A DNA stretch of 64,000 bases from Antedon mediterranea (taxonomy: Eukaryota > Echinodermata > Crinoidea > Comatulida > Antedonidae), in assembly GCF_964355755.1 (NCBI RefSeq), contig NC_092674.1, forward strand, positions 7,693,001-7,757,000, in the 5' to 3' direction. The translations under genes were made by a program, and so were the position numbers. Numbering within the stretch: the first letter of the stretch is position 1; every line of letters starts with the position of its first letter. Below are positions 48,735-62,200 of the stretch, one piece after another. The notes below the pieces were generated by a model. It ran no database searches and was not told the DNA's origin. It saw nothing but the letters and a program-made list of their open reading frames with translations.

Positions 48735-49744
48735 ATGCACTGTACGTAGTTTAATTTTGAATAGTTCTTGGTTATAAATTTAATATCATTTCCTTCTTGT
48801 GATGTATGTTCGTCAACGTTTTATGTTTAAACAAGTTTCTTGTTCTTCCAATTCCAGAAACTGAACACAGATGATTATTATAATAATATCTAAATTGTTT
48901 CCTTAAGATAAGATCTATCTTATCTAAATATAAATTCTTCCTTTTAACATCGGTTTCCATCTTCGATCATCTTGTTACCTCGTCCTCCTTCCACCTCACC
49001 TATCCTCAGCCCCTCAGATAATTAAGGAATCATTGTAAATAAAATTCAAATACAATATTTAAAGTTGAAATAGAGGAACGACTTCCTCCAAACTCGACCA
49101 TTATGATTGGTACCACATTGTATGTGGCGTTCACAACTTGGAATCAAAGGTAACATAGGGCAGCATGGTAACAATTAAAAAAAATTAAGAAAAAAAAACA
49201 CTCCTCATGCACACAAATAACATACTACGTTTTAGTCTTTCGCACATTATTTATACATTGTTTTGATCTTCATGTTGTTTAGGATCAAAGGTCAGGAATG
49301 GGGTGTTTGTTTTTGTAGTAGAGGCGTTATAATAAAATAATGTACTGAGATAGACTTATTTGTATCTATATACAGCTTAAATACAGCTTAAATACCAATT
49401 AAATGATGATATCTTGTGAAAAGTTGTGGGTCAATCAAGATTAAAACAAATGTTAGGGAAGGGATCACCTCAAAAGAGTATATTAATAGTCATATTATCA
49501 TAATAGTAATACCATTTGTTCAATGAAGGTCAAGTAAGTGATGTAATTAAGTATATTAATTGAAAAATGTAACAACAAATGGAAATTAGCTCGTTAACAA
49601 TTACGTGAGACAGAAGATACATGTTTAACTAGGCTTAAAGGACAACTTGACCGAGGACCATGTTTTAGGGATGTACCTATATGATTTCAGCACCATTGTG
49701 AGATTAAGGATATCGCCGCACGGGCTTGCCGTACAAGCCGTCGC

Positions 49745-49904
49745 CGTAAATTGCTGTGACGTCACAGGTGCAGCGCAAAATTCTGGCATTTCTAGTAAAC
49801 ACACCGTAACAAATATAAATGTTGATTTTGTTATTGTTTATTTTGCTTATCTAGACTCATTAAGTAGATTTTGCGATGCACCTGTGACGGAACAGCAATT
49901 TATG
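49745..49904. repeat. Foldback (MITE-like) inverted repeat, unit 3
   Basis: Unit 3 copy of the element at 10121-10280. Confidence 0.6.
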
Positions 49905-49974
49905 TAAATGATTTAAATAAATTGTTCACAAAAATAAAATTGTAATGCATTATTATATAATTATCCATAAACAT

Positions 49975-50305
49975 AAAACATCGAAAAAGTCCGAACCATG
50001 GCTGGTCAATTTAAAGTCTCTTACATCGGCTCAATGTTTTGGAACAACCTGCCTTTAGATTTAAAGAATATTTTTTCTAAAAATTTGTTCGTTAAACATA
50101 TAACATAACTTTTATTATCAAGATACTGATTTAAGGTGGCCCATCTCTTATGGTTTTTGTCTGTCCTTTATTTTGTTAATTTCATTGTATTGTTATTTTC
50201 CATTGTTATTGTTTGTATACAATGTATTTGTTAGTTTGGGACAAACGCTCGATTAACGAAAGCATTTTTTTTTGCTCCAATTTTCTATTGGTGAATAAAT
50301 AAGTA
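49975..50305 (+). mobile_element. LINE 3' end relic (unit 3)
   Basis: Copy of 33352-33690 with FWNNLPLDL in frame. Confidence 0.55.
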
Positions 50306-50466
50306 AATGATACATTCCTGCTTAGTGTTTTTAAATTTTATTTATATATATATATATATATATGACTGCACCCTGGCTCCCTTTGTTATATTTCTTTTAT
50401 TCCTGTCCACCGAGGCAGCACTTGCCAGCTTTATACTCTGACGTTATCCAAATTCCTTCACTTGCA

Positions 50467-50505
50467 CTGATGAAGGGCTAGTGTTGCCCGAAAGCTCTGC
50501 TAACT
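50467..50505 (+). other. Hammerhead-ribozyme-like core (unit 3)
   Basis: Same arrangement as at 11332 and 33846. Confidence 0.4.
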
Positions 50506-50699
50506 TTTCTGGCTGTTTACTTTATCGTTTTGATTTAGCTTTTCGCTTTTTATTTTTGTATCTCCATTGAGATCCAGCCACTGATACCCACAGCATTGTC
50601 ATTTTTTCAGTAATTTGCCTTTGGATTTATATATATAACGTACCACGCCGAGAATGTTAAAGAGTCGCTATCCAATCGAGTTCGAACAATACCATGAAA

Positions 50700-50771
50700 G
50701 CCCCAGTGGTCTAATGGTTAGGACATCTGCATATCAAGCAGGCGGTCCGAGTTCGAGTCTCGGTTGGGGCG
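50700..50771 (+). tRNA. tRNA-like sequence with ATC anticodon (unit 3, copy A)
   Basis: Identical body to 11565-11636. Confidence 0.45.
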
Positions 50772-51064
50772 ACTTGTTCTCATTCTCACAGATTTCCTCA
50801 TCTTTATCGTTTCAAATTAGTTAATTAAAATTTCAGTATATCACCGGGCGGTTTAGAATTAATGTTCTTTGCCTGATTTGTTTATATATATAAAAGTATC
50901 TCTTCGGAGATCCCGCCTCGTGAATAAAAATACTGTAAGATGAGGGCGTATCAATTTGATCTCTGGTGCGCGTGCGTACAACTGAGGACTAGTGCTGTTC
51001 CGCCGTACCACGCCGAGAATGTTAAAGAGTCGCTATCCAATCGAGTTCGAACAATACCATGAAA

Positions 51065-51136
51065 GCCCCAGTGGTCTAATGGTTAGGACATCTGCATATC
51101 AAGCAGGCGGTCCGAGTTCGAGTCTCGGTTGGGGCG
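51065..51136 (+). tRNA. tRNA-like sequence with ATC anticodon (unit 3, copy B)
   Basis: Identical body to 11930-12001. Confidence 0.45.
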
Positions 51137-51619
51137 ACTTTTTCTCATTCTCACAGATTTCCTCATCTTTATCGTTTCAAATTAATTAATTAAAATTTCA
51201 GTATATCACCGGGCAGTTTAGAATTAATGTTCTTTGCCTGATTTGTATATATATATATATTATTATTATTTTATATTATTCATTCATTCATCTTTTTATT
51301 TCAGAATACAATGGTGACATAATATATCCATAGCAAAAAAGAAAAAAAATCTTAACTCATAGAACAAAAATAAAAATGTATATACACCTATATAAAAAAG
51401 TCAATGCAACAAGGCATTCCATTGTATGTGCATTCTTGACACATTAAGAACGTGGCGATTAATGGCCATGATCAAAGAATTACTACTTGCGTTCAAACGA
51501 TTTTTAAAACTAAAAACAGATTTTCCAATGAACTATAATGTTCTAAAGTTTCATGTAAACTTTTATGTACCGTTGTTTGGTGTGTTGAGGGCGTCATGTA
51601 TGTCAGCCTATGCCGTTTT

Positions 51620-53160
51620 GAGTCGTTGAATAATAATTAATAAAATGATAACTAAAACTAATCTTAACAGCGCATTCAATCAACTGTGGGTATTTGTGTA
51701 TCTGTTGTATCATGTGCTATTTTCATAGCACATGATATTTATACTCCATCCTCCAAATCATTATTTTTCTATTCATAATAATATATCTATGCATATGCCT
51801 AGTCAACAAATCAGTATAGGACAAGACGTCATACAAGTCAACAATATGATCTACTCTAAGTTTATTCATGTAAAAAAATGGCATTATACTTACGTAGATC
51901 AAGTTAAAGTTGTTTTGCAATTGACAGTAAAATTTAGGCCTCGCCTCGTTGAAAGAAAGTGTTTTGAAATTCGCGCTATCTGGCTACTACGACACGTCAT
52001 TTAGACATGGCAACCTATTATTGAATGTGGATTCATCGTAAAAATTCATTGTTTCGCAGCCACTCAATATTAAAGCGATATAATCCTAGTTGAATGAAAC
52101 AGTTTGTCTTGAAGTTCATGGTATTTTCTCAACATTCAACTCCTAACATACATTATTTAACAGACATACCTAAACGTTGGTTGCTCCACCTTGTTTTTGT
52201 CGTCGAGTAAAATTTGAAAAGCTGGGCTCTTGGTCCAGTCATTATCATACAGTCGCAATATTTGACAATGAAGGATACCACCAGTTTTCAGAAACGTTTG
52301 ATTCTTCAGTATGTTACAGTTATAAGCAGCGAATTTATACGATTTATTACTATTATTACTCAACTATCAATAATGTTTTGCATATATATTTTAAATAAAT
52401 GGTTATTAATTGTAAAAAAATCTAAATCTTATTATAATATGATTTATCTTAATCACATTTATGGATGGTTAAGGATGTTTATGGTTATTAATTGTTAATA
52501 ATCTTAGTAACAATGTGATTCTGAGTTGTAAACTTCAACTGGTGAATTTGGAGATAAATGTGTTTATGTGTATCTGTATTCCTTATGTTTATATTAAATG
52601 AATAATAGTGACATTTTTTCTTGGTAATATCGAGCCGGGGACTTATAGATATATTTCAGCTAGCAATACAGTATTGCGTACTTGTACTTTTAGCCATGGC
52701 GACGGAATTGTTTCGGACTCTCCTTTTTAAAATGTTGATAACAGATTAGGAACCGCTGATACAAAGTGAATTTAAATAAAATACTCATTATAGAATAATG
52801 AATTAAGCTTTTATTACTTACAGTACTAGGCCTAAGTATAATTATAACTATAGAGCAAAATAATTCTATAAAATATGTTACAACTTCATGCACCGCCATG
52901 GGCTAAAACATAACAGAAGATAGTTGCCTATACAAGAGGCCTAAACTAATTAGAACATTAGTATATAGTATATATTATTATAATAATATATAATAATATT
53001 AGTTAGTGCGATGTAAAGAGCAATCAAATAAGATTTACATTAAAATATTATTTCCATGTCGGTTCGTCACGGCTTGTTCAGAAGTGAAACCCGTGTTGGG
53101 TTGACGATAAACTAAGCACAAGAGAGACCGGTCTCCATTATTTAGCTGATTGTCAATGGA
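51620..53160. repeat. Older, diverged copy of the unit's 3' spacer
   Basis: Matches 12.5-14.1 kb of unit 1 with many substitutions and indels, for example GACGGAATTGTTTC at about 52700 against GACGGAATAGTTTC at 13711. It includes the conserved segment at 52188-52272. It ends abruptly near 53.1 kb at sequence homologous to receptor exon 13. Confidence 0.75.
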
Positions 53161-53163
53161 TAC

Positions 53164-55935
53164 TCACACATTGGGTTTGTGTTTTTTGTTCAAACTTTGG
53201 TAACTTATTGCGTTTATATCTTGACTAAAAACTTCTGTTTTCGCGCTTGATTGTACAGTATTAAATCTAGAATGAAATAAAGAAATGAATACGATTAAGT
53301 CGATCGTTATTTTCAGTTTCCACCCCAGTAAATCGTTATTTCAGACGGCAAAAACTGTATGTGTGATACTTTACCGTTTAAACAAAGTGATGGAAACTAT
53401 TAAAAATACCACTACTACCAAACAAATTACAACAACACCTATTACGTAACCTGTAAATAAAAGCATTAATGTACTTATTTAATAAGTATTAATTTACTAT
53501 TAAGTATTATGTGTAATCTTTTGTCTCTTACTGTAAAGTAATTTAGACTTTAATACCAAAATAATTCTAATCACAATATTGCTTGAACACAGTATTTCAA
53601 ATGTAAACGGGTTGGGCTTTTTCTCGATTGTGAAGTTTAACCCACTGCAATTTTAAAAAAATGATCAGATATGTATCGTCTGAAGTTTTCTGACCTGGGC
53701 TATTTCAACCAAATTAGAAAATCCCAACAAGTAAAGTGTGTTTATTATTTCACTAACCTTCTAGTTTCTGTTCGTCTGAAATGTTATTGTTATCTGGCTG
53801 ATTACAATCTGTTCCAAACATGAATTGTTTTGTGTCACATGTTAAAGTGGTTGCTGTCTGGTTTATAACAGTTGGCGGTTCAGATCGGTCAGGTAATGCT
53901 AACAAAACAAGATAATTAAACTTATGAATATGGTTATTTAATAAAATAAAAGATAGGATTTATTATTTTGCCGGAAGTCAGGGAACAACGCCAGTTGTAC
54001 AGGGCGAGTATGTGAAAATAACCCTGTGATATCCACACATTTCGATCGCAAAACGCTAAATTTTGTCGTTGTAAAAGGCAAAAATTGAAAAATATCGTAA
54101 TATCCGGGCGGTTTAGAATTTATTCTGTGCCTGTGATGTTTAACGCAGATCATGAAAGCGAAAGTGCTTGATACAAAATGTAGAGCCAAATAGAAATAAA
54201 AATAGAAATAAAAATAGAAATAACTGATTATTCAGAGCCAAGCACGTGAAGATTTAGTTCATACTCATGAAACAGCCTGTAGTGCAATAAAATGTTCAGT
54301 TGGTAATTTACTAGCGTCTTTATCATTTATGTCTATATACTATATATTTAGATCTTTGACAATTGTTTACACAAACAATAAGTGATCACATAATAATGAA
54401 ATATTTACAAAATGGGATATAACTTACAAGAAATCGGTATTGTTGAAACTATGAAATCATCGCTCCATGACCAAAGCCCATATCAGTAAACGCACGTACA
54501 AGAAATGTGTATTTTTTATTTTCTTCCAATGTTTTAAAAACAACTCCAGGGGTATTGCCAGTAGCTGTTTTAATCATGTAGGTAATACGTGATGTGTTTC
54601 CTTTGTACAATTCGTATTCAAAGTGAGTTATTATACCATTTCGTTTATCCTCACTCGGTTCTTTCCATTTTAAAATAAATGTGTTCCTCGACAACTCGTA
54701 GGTGATATTCATTGGACAACCAGTAGGTATTGTGGAACAAGATGATGATCAAATTACGTTTTTGTCACATAAAGATTGATAGTGTAGACAGAAAAAAACA
54801 CGATAATAATAGTTACATACCAGACTGTTGTGTGGTAGCGTTCATGGTGGAAAATTCTCCAAGCTTTGTTGTCTTGGCACCGACCATAATAAAATAGTTA
54901 GTGTATGGCTTCAGGTTTTGAATGTAGAATGTTTGTAACCAGGTGCATAAAGTGTCTTAACTACACCGGTTCTTTGATCAATGTACGTTATATTAAACGA
55001 TCTGATTTCGCCATTTGTGACAGTTGGTTCATTCCATGTCACCAATAAAGTGTCACTGGCCTGAACAGTTACTGTCATCATTTGTAGAGGTCCCGGAGCT
55101 GTGTATCAGTAAAAACAATACATCTCTACATTAGCTTACATTTAGTAATGGAGCGATAGTATTACATGTTTTCCTGTAATGAATTTTAAACGGACCGGAC
55201 ACAGTCATGGACTAAATTAAAATTAATTTACTATAACTTATTGTTCCGTCTTGTGCACTGTTTTGCCAAAATTTAGGAGGTTAAAAAACATTTCTTATTT
55301 TCAATAATTGTATTGCATGCTAATTTTATCTTAAATTAACTTGGTAAATCGAAAATGATTTTTTTTATAGGTTGCTTCACATAAGATTCAGTCAAGATTT
55401 TAAAATTTTAAAGAATTTTTTTTAAAGAATACATAAATCACTCTACCTCCATCTTCTGTATAGACACTTCGCAAAACACTATAAACTCTCCGGCCCCCAC
55501 AGCTTTTAGCAAACATTTTGCAATAGTATTCTTTTGACGCTTTCAGTCCCGTTACGTCACATTGATATACATCTGGTGTGATGACTGAAAATTGTTTCCA
55601 TATCAATGTTCCCCTCATTCGGCACGTAATGACAAACTCTGTTATAACCATGTTGTCGGATTTTGGGAACTATAAGTAAACAGCACGTATCGCACATTAA
55701 TACTTGCTTTTTTGATACAAGTATACATAAATAACAATACAGTATGTATTCTACTAGATGTGTTTGACCAGAATATTTGGAGCGAACAAGTTTGGTATAA
55801 GGAGAGGTATTATTCAATACTATGTTTTTTTACATGAATTATCATTATTTAAATACATTAATACAAAATTAAATTGAAACTTACTGTCCAAGTCACACGA
55901 ATACTACTTTCACTTGTCGGGGCTTCGACATGGCG
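53164..55935 (-). pseudogene. Decayed receptor fragment: FN3 domains, chimeric exon, TM helix, no PTP
   Basis: Exon-like pieces in coding order. 55885-55935 and 55447-55669 form a split FN3 (RVTWT, then YQCDVTGLKASKEYYC). 54821-55098 is an FN3 with a one-base frame loss near 54945. 54428-54722 is an FN3 whose acceptor reads TG instead of AG and whose end is out of frame. 53758-53898 is an in-frame fusion of the start of exon 8 (LPDRSEPPT) with the end of exon 11. 53375-53450 is the TM helix. 53266 to the stop at 53164 is a short tail (VQSSAKTEV). No signal, Ig or EGF exons are seen upstream and no PTP exons follow. The extra FN3s have no counterpart in genes 1-3. Confidence 0.75.
54176..54226. 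repeat. (AAATAG/AAATAA)n simple repeat
   Basis: A short run of AGAAATAAAAAT units within an intron of the decayed fragment; no function seen. Confidence 0.6.
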
Positions 55936-58900
55936 CTGAAAACAAAAATATTTAAATATCCACCAAAATATACAAAACTATAGACGAATAAAAATGTAGA
56001 TGTATGGGAATAGCATGTGTATCGCAGTCTAACTGGACTCAATTGCGCATAGAAATATACTACATTATTAAGTTAACGCTGCGAGAATAGCCTGAGTGCA
56101 GTACAAATTTTGCGGGAAAAAAGTATAGGAAAATTTGTTTCTTTTTTTTTCTGATAGAGTATACCATATAGAAGGTCAGAAAAAAATCCCCATCCCAGGG
56201 TCTTGGGGAAAAGTGTTTACGGCACTTTTAAATGTTGGCCTATATAACACACACAAATGCCTTAACACACACAAATACCTATATATAGGGGATAGGGAAA
56301 ACCAATTCACGTTTTTTTTAACTTGGCGTTGTGTTATGATGATTAAAATTAGCTGAGGCTTACTTTAATAACTACTTCTCATAGTAGTTGATAAATCGAG
56401 TCGATAACAATGACATCATCATGCCAGAATCCAATATGGCGTCCAATTTGGCGAAAAAAAACAGGGTATTGCTAAACCCCCGCAAACCCCTGGAAACCTC
56501 CAAAATAACATAGCAAACCCCACCAAACCAACATAAAAGTGATTGAATCATGGAGTGTATGACCCACTGGGTATATCCATGTAAAAAAAAAAATTAAATT
56601 TCTACTGTTAACTACTTATTTTTGGGGTAAAACATCATTTTTTGGTCAAAAATGATTGCTAAACCCTGCAAACCTCCAAAAAAACATAGCAAACCCCACC
56701 AAACCAACATAATAAAAGTGATTGAATCATGTGGTGTACGACCCACTGGGTATATCCATGTAAACAAAAATTAAAATTTCTACTGTTAACTACTTATTTT
56801 TTGGATAAAACGTCATTTTTTGGTTAAAAATTAGCAATCATTTTTTTTCCAAAAAACTCTATGAATGATTGATAATAATTTAAAAACCAAAAGCCATTTT
56901 TGTTTATTAAAAGGTCAACTTCATATGAATTAAAAATATCTCATATCTTTCCTGTTCAATTCTCTTAAATTTTCATGAACTTCAAATGCAAAATAACGAA
57001 ACACGTGGACATTAAACTTTGTGAATAAATATGCCTATGCCAAATCTATTATTGCTCCTTATGATCAATTACCGCCATTTTTTAAAACTCATTATGGAAG
57101 CTTAAGAGCTATAAGTTACCTATAAGTTATAATTTATGTAAAATGTCTTCATCTTTCTTTTTACGTAACATATTTACAATATTGTATTGGATACATTATT
57201 TACATTAATTCTTTATCTGATGGGCTGATGGTAGGAGAGTAGGAATGATGATGAGGTTACAGGAGAAAATCGAAGATGGAAAACGATATTAAAATAAAGG
57301 AGTGTGATGTAAGAATGAAAGTAGGCCTATATGCCATACGGATATTGATCATTAGGATAAAATGAATGTGTCCTAAGGGCAAGTTGCCTTTCTCTCACTG
57401 CCTCATTAAACCATTATCCATTAATGTAAGTATTTTAGATTTTGTGATTCAAATTGCAATGACAATTTTGACTGATTTGAGTTCATATTAGTTAGGCTGT
57501 TCCCCACTATTCTGCTGCAGCAAGAACACGTATGCCTAGGCCTACATTACAACCAATGTATTCCATGCCTTACATACGTATTATGTAAAACACTTTTGAC
57601 TGTGTTAACCCATTTAAAATCAATGTAACTTTTGAACTGCTATTTGTCTAATATCTGTAGGCCTATAAATGGTGTTATACTCACGTTATGCCAATAAAAA
57701 ATGTAGGCAGATAATACTTTGAACTTCGCGCTACCTGGCCTCGTCATTTATCATTTTTATATTTTGCACTGTTGATTCATCGTAAACATTCATTGTTTCA
57801 CAGTATACCAATTAACATTATTGCTATTATCCTTGTTGAATGAAACAATTTATAGTATTCTTCGTATCCAACGCGTAAAATGCATTATTTTACAAACGTA
57901 ACTTAACGTTCCTGTTTCTGTCGGATAAAATGTTAAAAGCTGGGCTCTTGGTCCAGTCGTTATACAGTCGCAATCAACAATGAAGGAGGCCACCAGTTGT
58001 CAGAGACCCCTAGTATCTTACATTAGGCTGCGAATGATTAGGCCTACTATAATTGTTACAAAACTGCTTAAGATTATTTTGTCAATGTAAATAGACAACA
58101 TTAAATAAAGAATCGTTTGTATTAAAATCAAATGACACGAAATGAATGAATTAATATATAAATCTCGAAGTGTCCAGTTTATTATTATTTTAAGCTTTAT
58201 TACAATTCGCTATTTACGGAATGATTATATTTTGACTTTTCATTGATATAAATAATTTAAACAATCAAAGAATTTCTTTCTTTTTTAAACAAGTAACAGT
58301 AGTTTAATTAGTAACTACAGTATTAATATCTAAATTTTACAATAAACGCTCATTTATAATAACATAACAAAAGAGGATAATATGGAAGAATGTATATGGA
58401 CATTTAGAATTTACACGATGTAAAATTGAATAAAATGATAAGTATCATATTTATTGTTTATTATGGTATTTCTAATAAAATTGGTAGTTCACTCCAGAGA
58501 AAAAAAATCAATCAATAAAACGGTTATTCGTTTGTACATAAACCAATGTAACTTATCTATCCGTTGGTATACGGTTTACAAATTTACCTTTAATTTAACA
58601 ATTAATATATAATTACAATCACTGTAATTCTATCTGCATTTATAACGTATTTTTCTTTTTAATGATGGTATTTAATGTGTGTATACATGATGAAACCAAT
58701 ATAAAACGATCATAGGCCTAATAGTATTGCTATAGTATTATAAATATTTTAGTTTAAATAATTACAAATCGTATACTGCAGGAAATGCAATTAAGTGTAA
58801 TAATAAAATGTTATCTATAACTTAACGAGTGATTAGTTTTGTGGGTCAATATAAAATTTGATAGATAGACTTAAGGAGAAAGGTATGTCTTGACAATAAT

Positions 58901-59248
58901 TCTCCGACACTCTAAAGCAATGTTCCTGTATTCAACCTATGAAAAATGATTGTTTTAATTGTGAACATTAATCAGTAATGTAACCTACCAAAACGATACA
59001 TTTATTTTATATGAAGTTTGATTATTATTTCCTATGAAAGAGTGTACCAACGATTGCATTACTTTAGAATGGTTAAACATGAATCACTGCAATGTACGTA
59101 CAACTATAACTATACCTTGTCAACAAGCAGTCAGGTGATAAAGATCTCTGATAAAATCGAAACGTTCGAGTAATTACTAAATTTTTTGCACTATAACTCT
59201 TTAAAAAAAAGAAAATACAACTATGAATAGTTTAATGACTTCACTGCT
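55936..59248. other. Spacer between decayed fragment and gene 4
   Basis: No supportable gene. It holds a two-copy tandem repeat (56471-56840) and a diverged copy of the unit's downstream flank at about 57715-58020, including the conserved segment at 57908-57975. The rest is AT-rich sequence without recognised features. Confidence 0.6.
56471..56840. repeat. Two-copy tandem repeat of about 185 bases
   Basis: Copy 1 is 56471-56657 and copy 2 is 56658-56840. Both run through AACATAGCAAACCCCACCAAACC, GTGATTGAATCATG, ACCCACTGGGTATATCCATG and TTTCTACTGTTAACTACTTA with a few differences. Confidence 0.8.
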
Positions 59249-62200
59249 TTAAACATTGACATATTCTTGATAATTCTGCAGGTAACATTTTGCTGCATCG
59301 TAACAAAAGTTGTATTGAACCTACAAGTAAAAACATTTAATCAATTTAAGAAGTGTACGACAATATTTTGGGTTGTTAGTGATGTATTTTAATTCGTCTA
59401 ACTATATAATTCATATTGTAAGACTAACATGTAATGGTGGTTGGCTGGTTGAGTTATTATTATACACTGTTTGGCTGTGATAGTAATGTGTACACGACGC
59501 ATATAACGAAATAAAACTCTAGTCTGATGTTCTTGTACGATTTCACAAACTCACATAAAAAACTAGCATCGTATGCTTAATGATTTTGGTAGGAGTGGAA
59601 TTTAAATTAACCTAAAAGTTTATGACAATATTTATCAATAATTGCAATACCTTAGTTTTCACCATAGTAGGACAGGTTGAACGCAGTGTTTTAAGTGTTT
59701 GGAATACATCCACCACCTTGTCATCTCTCATTTTCCTAATCATTGAATGAACTAGGCAGAATAATCCAGATCTGCAAACTCCATCCCTAATACAGAAAAG
59801 AAATTTGAAAATCAGAGTCAACTATTAATTCGTAATTCGACGATGAAGCTAATTCATGTAAAAAAATATAAATAGGCATATGGTTAATTATTTAGATATT
59901 CAAATAATTAAGTTCACTCGATAATATTTTTTTTTAAGACTGTGTACATTCTCTATTACTCTCCAAAGTTAAACCAGCAATTTATTTGATTGTTAAGTGA
60001 CATTATTGCATAACAATTATGTATTTATAACATTGTAACATGTACACTTTGAAGATAATAAAAGTGGGATGAACCTACGAAAGACAAACAGAAACAGATT
60101 GTGCGTTGTTGGGGAATTATACTATTATTAGTTCAATAATCTTGAATCTTGAAAACGAAACAACAACAGCAAGGAACAACAGCAAGGAACAATAATTACG
60201 ATACTGTACTTACAGACAGTGCACGATGATTGGCTTGTTTTTAGAAACAACGCCCTCTCCAATGTTTGTAATGAACCTCACAAACGGATCCACTTTGGGA
60301 ACGGTCTTTCCTTTTGGCCATTGCCGGAACTCGAAGTGAGCAATTTCCCGTACGTTTTTTTCCTTAAAAATATAATAATAAATTAATTTAAATTATTCCT
60401 GTTTCTTTCTTTAATTTTCTACGTACGTTGTTATTGTTAATGAAAAAATAATAAACAATAATTATTATTCATGCATACTTTCTTAAATTTAATCTTCAAA
60501 TAGTAATATTTTTTAGGCATATCATTGTTGTTTTTCTTCTTATTTTTGTAATTGTTCTGTGTAATTGACTCATATGCAGTACATTCATTACTCAAATTCA
60601 ATAATTTACTACTGTAGTAATAATAATATATATATCGAATATTGACATAATGTACAACTAGATTTAATTCGTCACTATGACGAATTATAGGTTATATGCA
60701 TTGATTTAAATAAAGATAATTGATTTTTAAAAGATATATTGATTGATTGATTTTCTCAGAATCTTTAATTATTTATAATATATGACAGGACCTTGCTAAC
60801 GTGAACACCATAGCCGGTATCACAATCCGATCAAAGATCCATATGCGTATAATGTCATAAACCACATTTGTTGTTACATAATAATAAAGACATAAGTTAA
60901 TTTTTATCTAGATTTCATTATAAATCATGTGTATAATCTATACACTAAGAAATAAATTTGAACAAACAATACGGATAATAAAAAAAAAATTCTTATTTCG
61001 TTTCCCAAGGTGAGACTCGATCTCGGTACCTTGAATGCCATAGACACGAGCACAGACAATCGAGCCGTACACAACTGACTAAAAGTTGTAGAAAAATTCC
61101 TCCGTGTATTTACTATGCAGTAACCACTTTGGTGCAGATAGATTATTACATACCGAAATGAATTATAATTTTTTACTATGATGACATCTTTAAAATGTAA
61201 ACAAATGATGCACTGTCAAACTACATACTTTTAACTTTAATATATGAACTTTTGAAGGAAGAAAGTTAATGTTAAGTTTGTTATTTTGGCCTAAGAAAAT
61301 GTCATAATTTGTTTGATTGTCGAAATTATTATTTTTTAATTTAATATGCAATTAATGATGACTTAATCAACTTTGGTCCTCTTAATTTGATAATAGATCA
61401 TACATATGATACATACACTTCAAGAAAATGAAATAAAAAATAGGTGTTCCCCTGCATTCTGACGATATATATTAATTTTAAAATTTAGCATATTTTCACC
61501 ATTTTGTTAACTTATACGTGCGTAGCCAATCACTTTTGACGTGCTCGTATAACGCAATTTCGAGTTGAAACCTGAATCAAATATGATGATATTATTAAAG
61601 AAAGATTGTAAAACAGAAATCGGGCAAAAAGAGTGCGCACCAACGTTTAACGCGCAGTGCGCGTGCAAAACTTTGCGCACTCATGGCAATTTTTTAAACG
61701 CTTAAAATTGCCTGAAACGTACTCTAATTTCATCGAAAATAAATTTTGACAATTTTGAACATTTTAAGCGCGTGTACGCAAGCGTTATATGCGCTACGCA
61801 CGTAATTTTATTGCCATATGATGAAATATGACCTGAAATTTATGAGTACCAAATTTTGTTTAATTGTGATTCATGCTTGTGAAGATATGATTACAAACGT
61901 GATTTCGTAAAATCGCGCGTAGACCGCGTAATTTTTGATTACGCATCGTGAAAATATAACCACATCGATTCCTGGCCATAAGGAATATACTCTGAAAACT
62001 TGACTTAGCTAGATGAAACTGATGCCAAGATAATGCACGGACAAAATAGTGCTAAGGAAAGAATAAATAAATAAATAAATAAATAAAGATTTTGACAGAA
62101 TCAAGAGGTTATATGCATATCATGCATATAACCTAATAATAAAAAAGTCACCTTTTCTAGTGATATCTTTCTTTCGATCATAAAGTCATTCTTCACTACT

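Larger units (their letters stand above)
1..51620. repeat. Young tandem array of about 17 kb receptor-gene units
   Basis: Three copies of one unit follow head to tail. Position 117 recurs at 17193 and 39717, and position 10023 recurs at 33022 and 49647. The first spacing is 17076 bases; the second is 22524 because unit 2 carries a 5.9 kb retrotransposon and lacks a 0.48 kb insertion found in unit 1. Exons, introns and spacers all match closely, with scattered substitutions and small indels, so the duplication is recent. Near 51.6 kb similarity to the corresponding positions (about 12.5 and 35.0 kb) drops visibly, marking the edge of the young array; older homologous pieces continue to about 58 kb. 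Confidence 0.93.
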
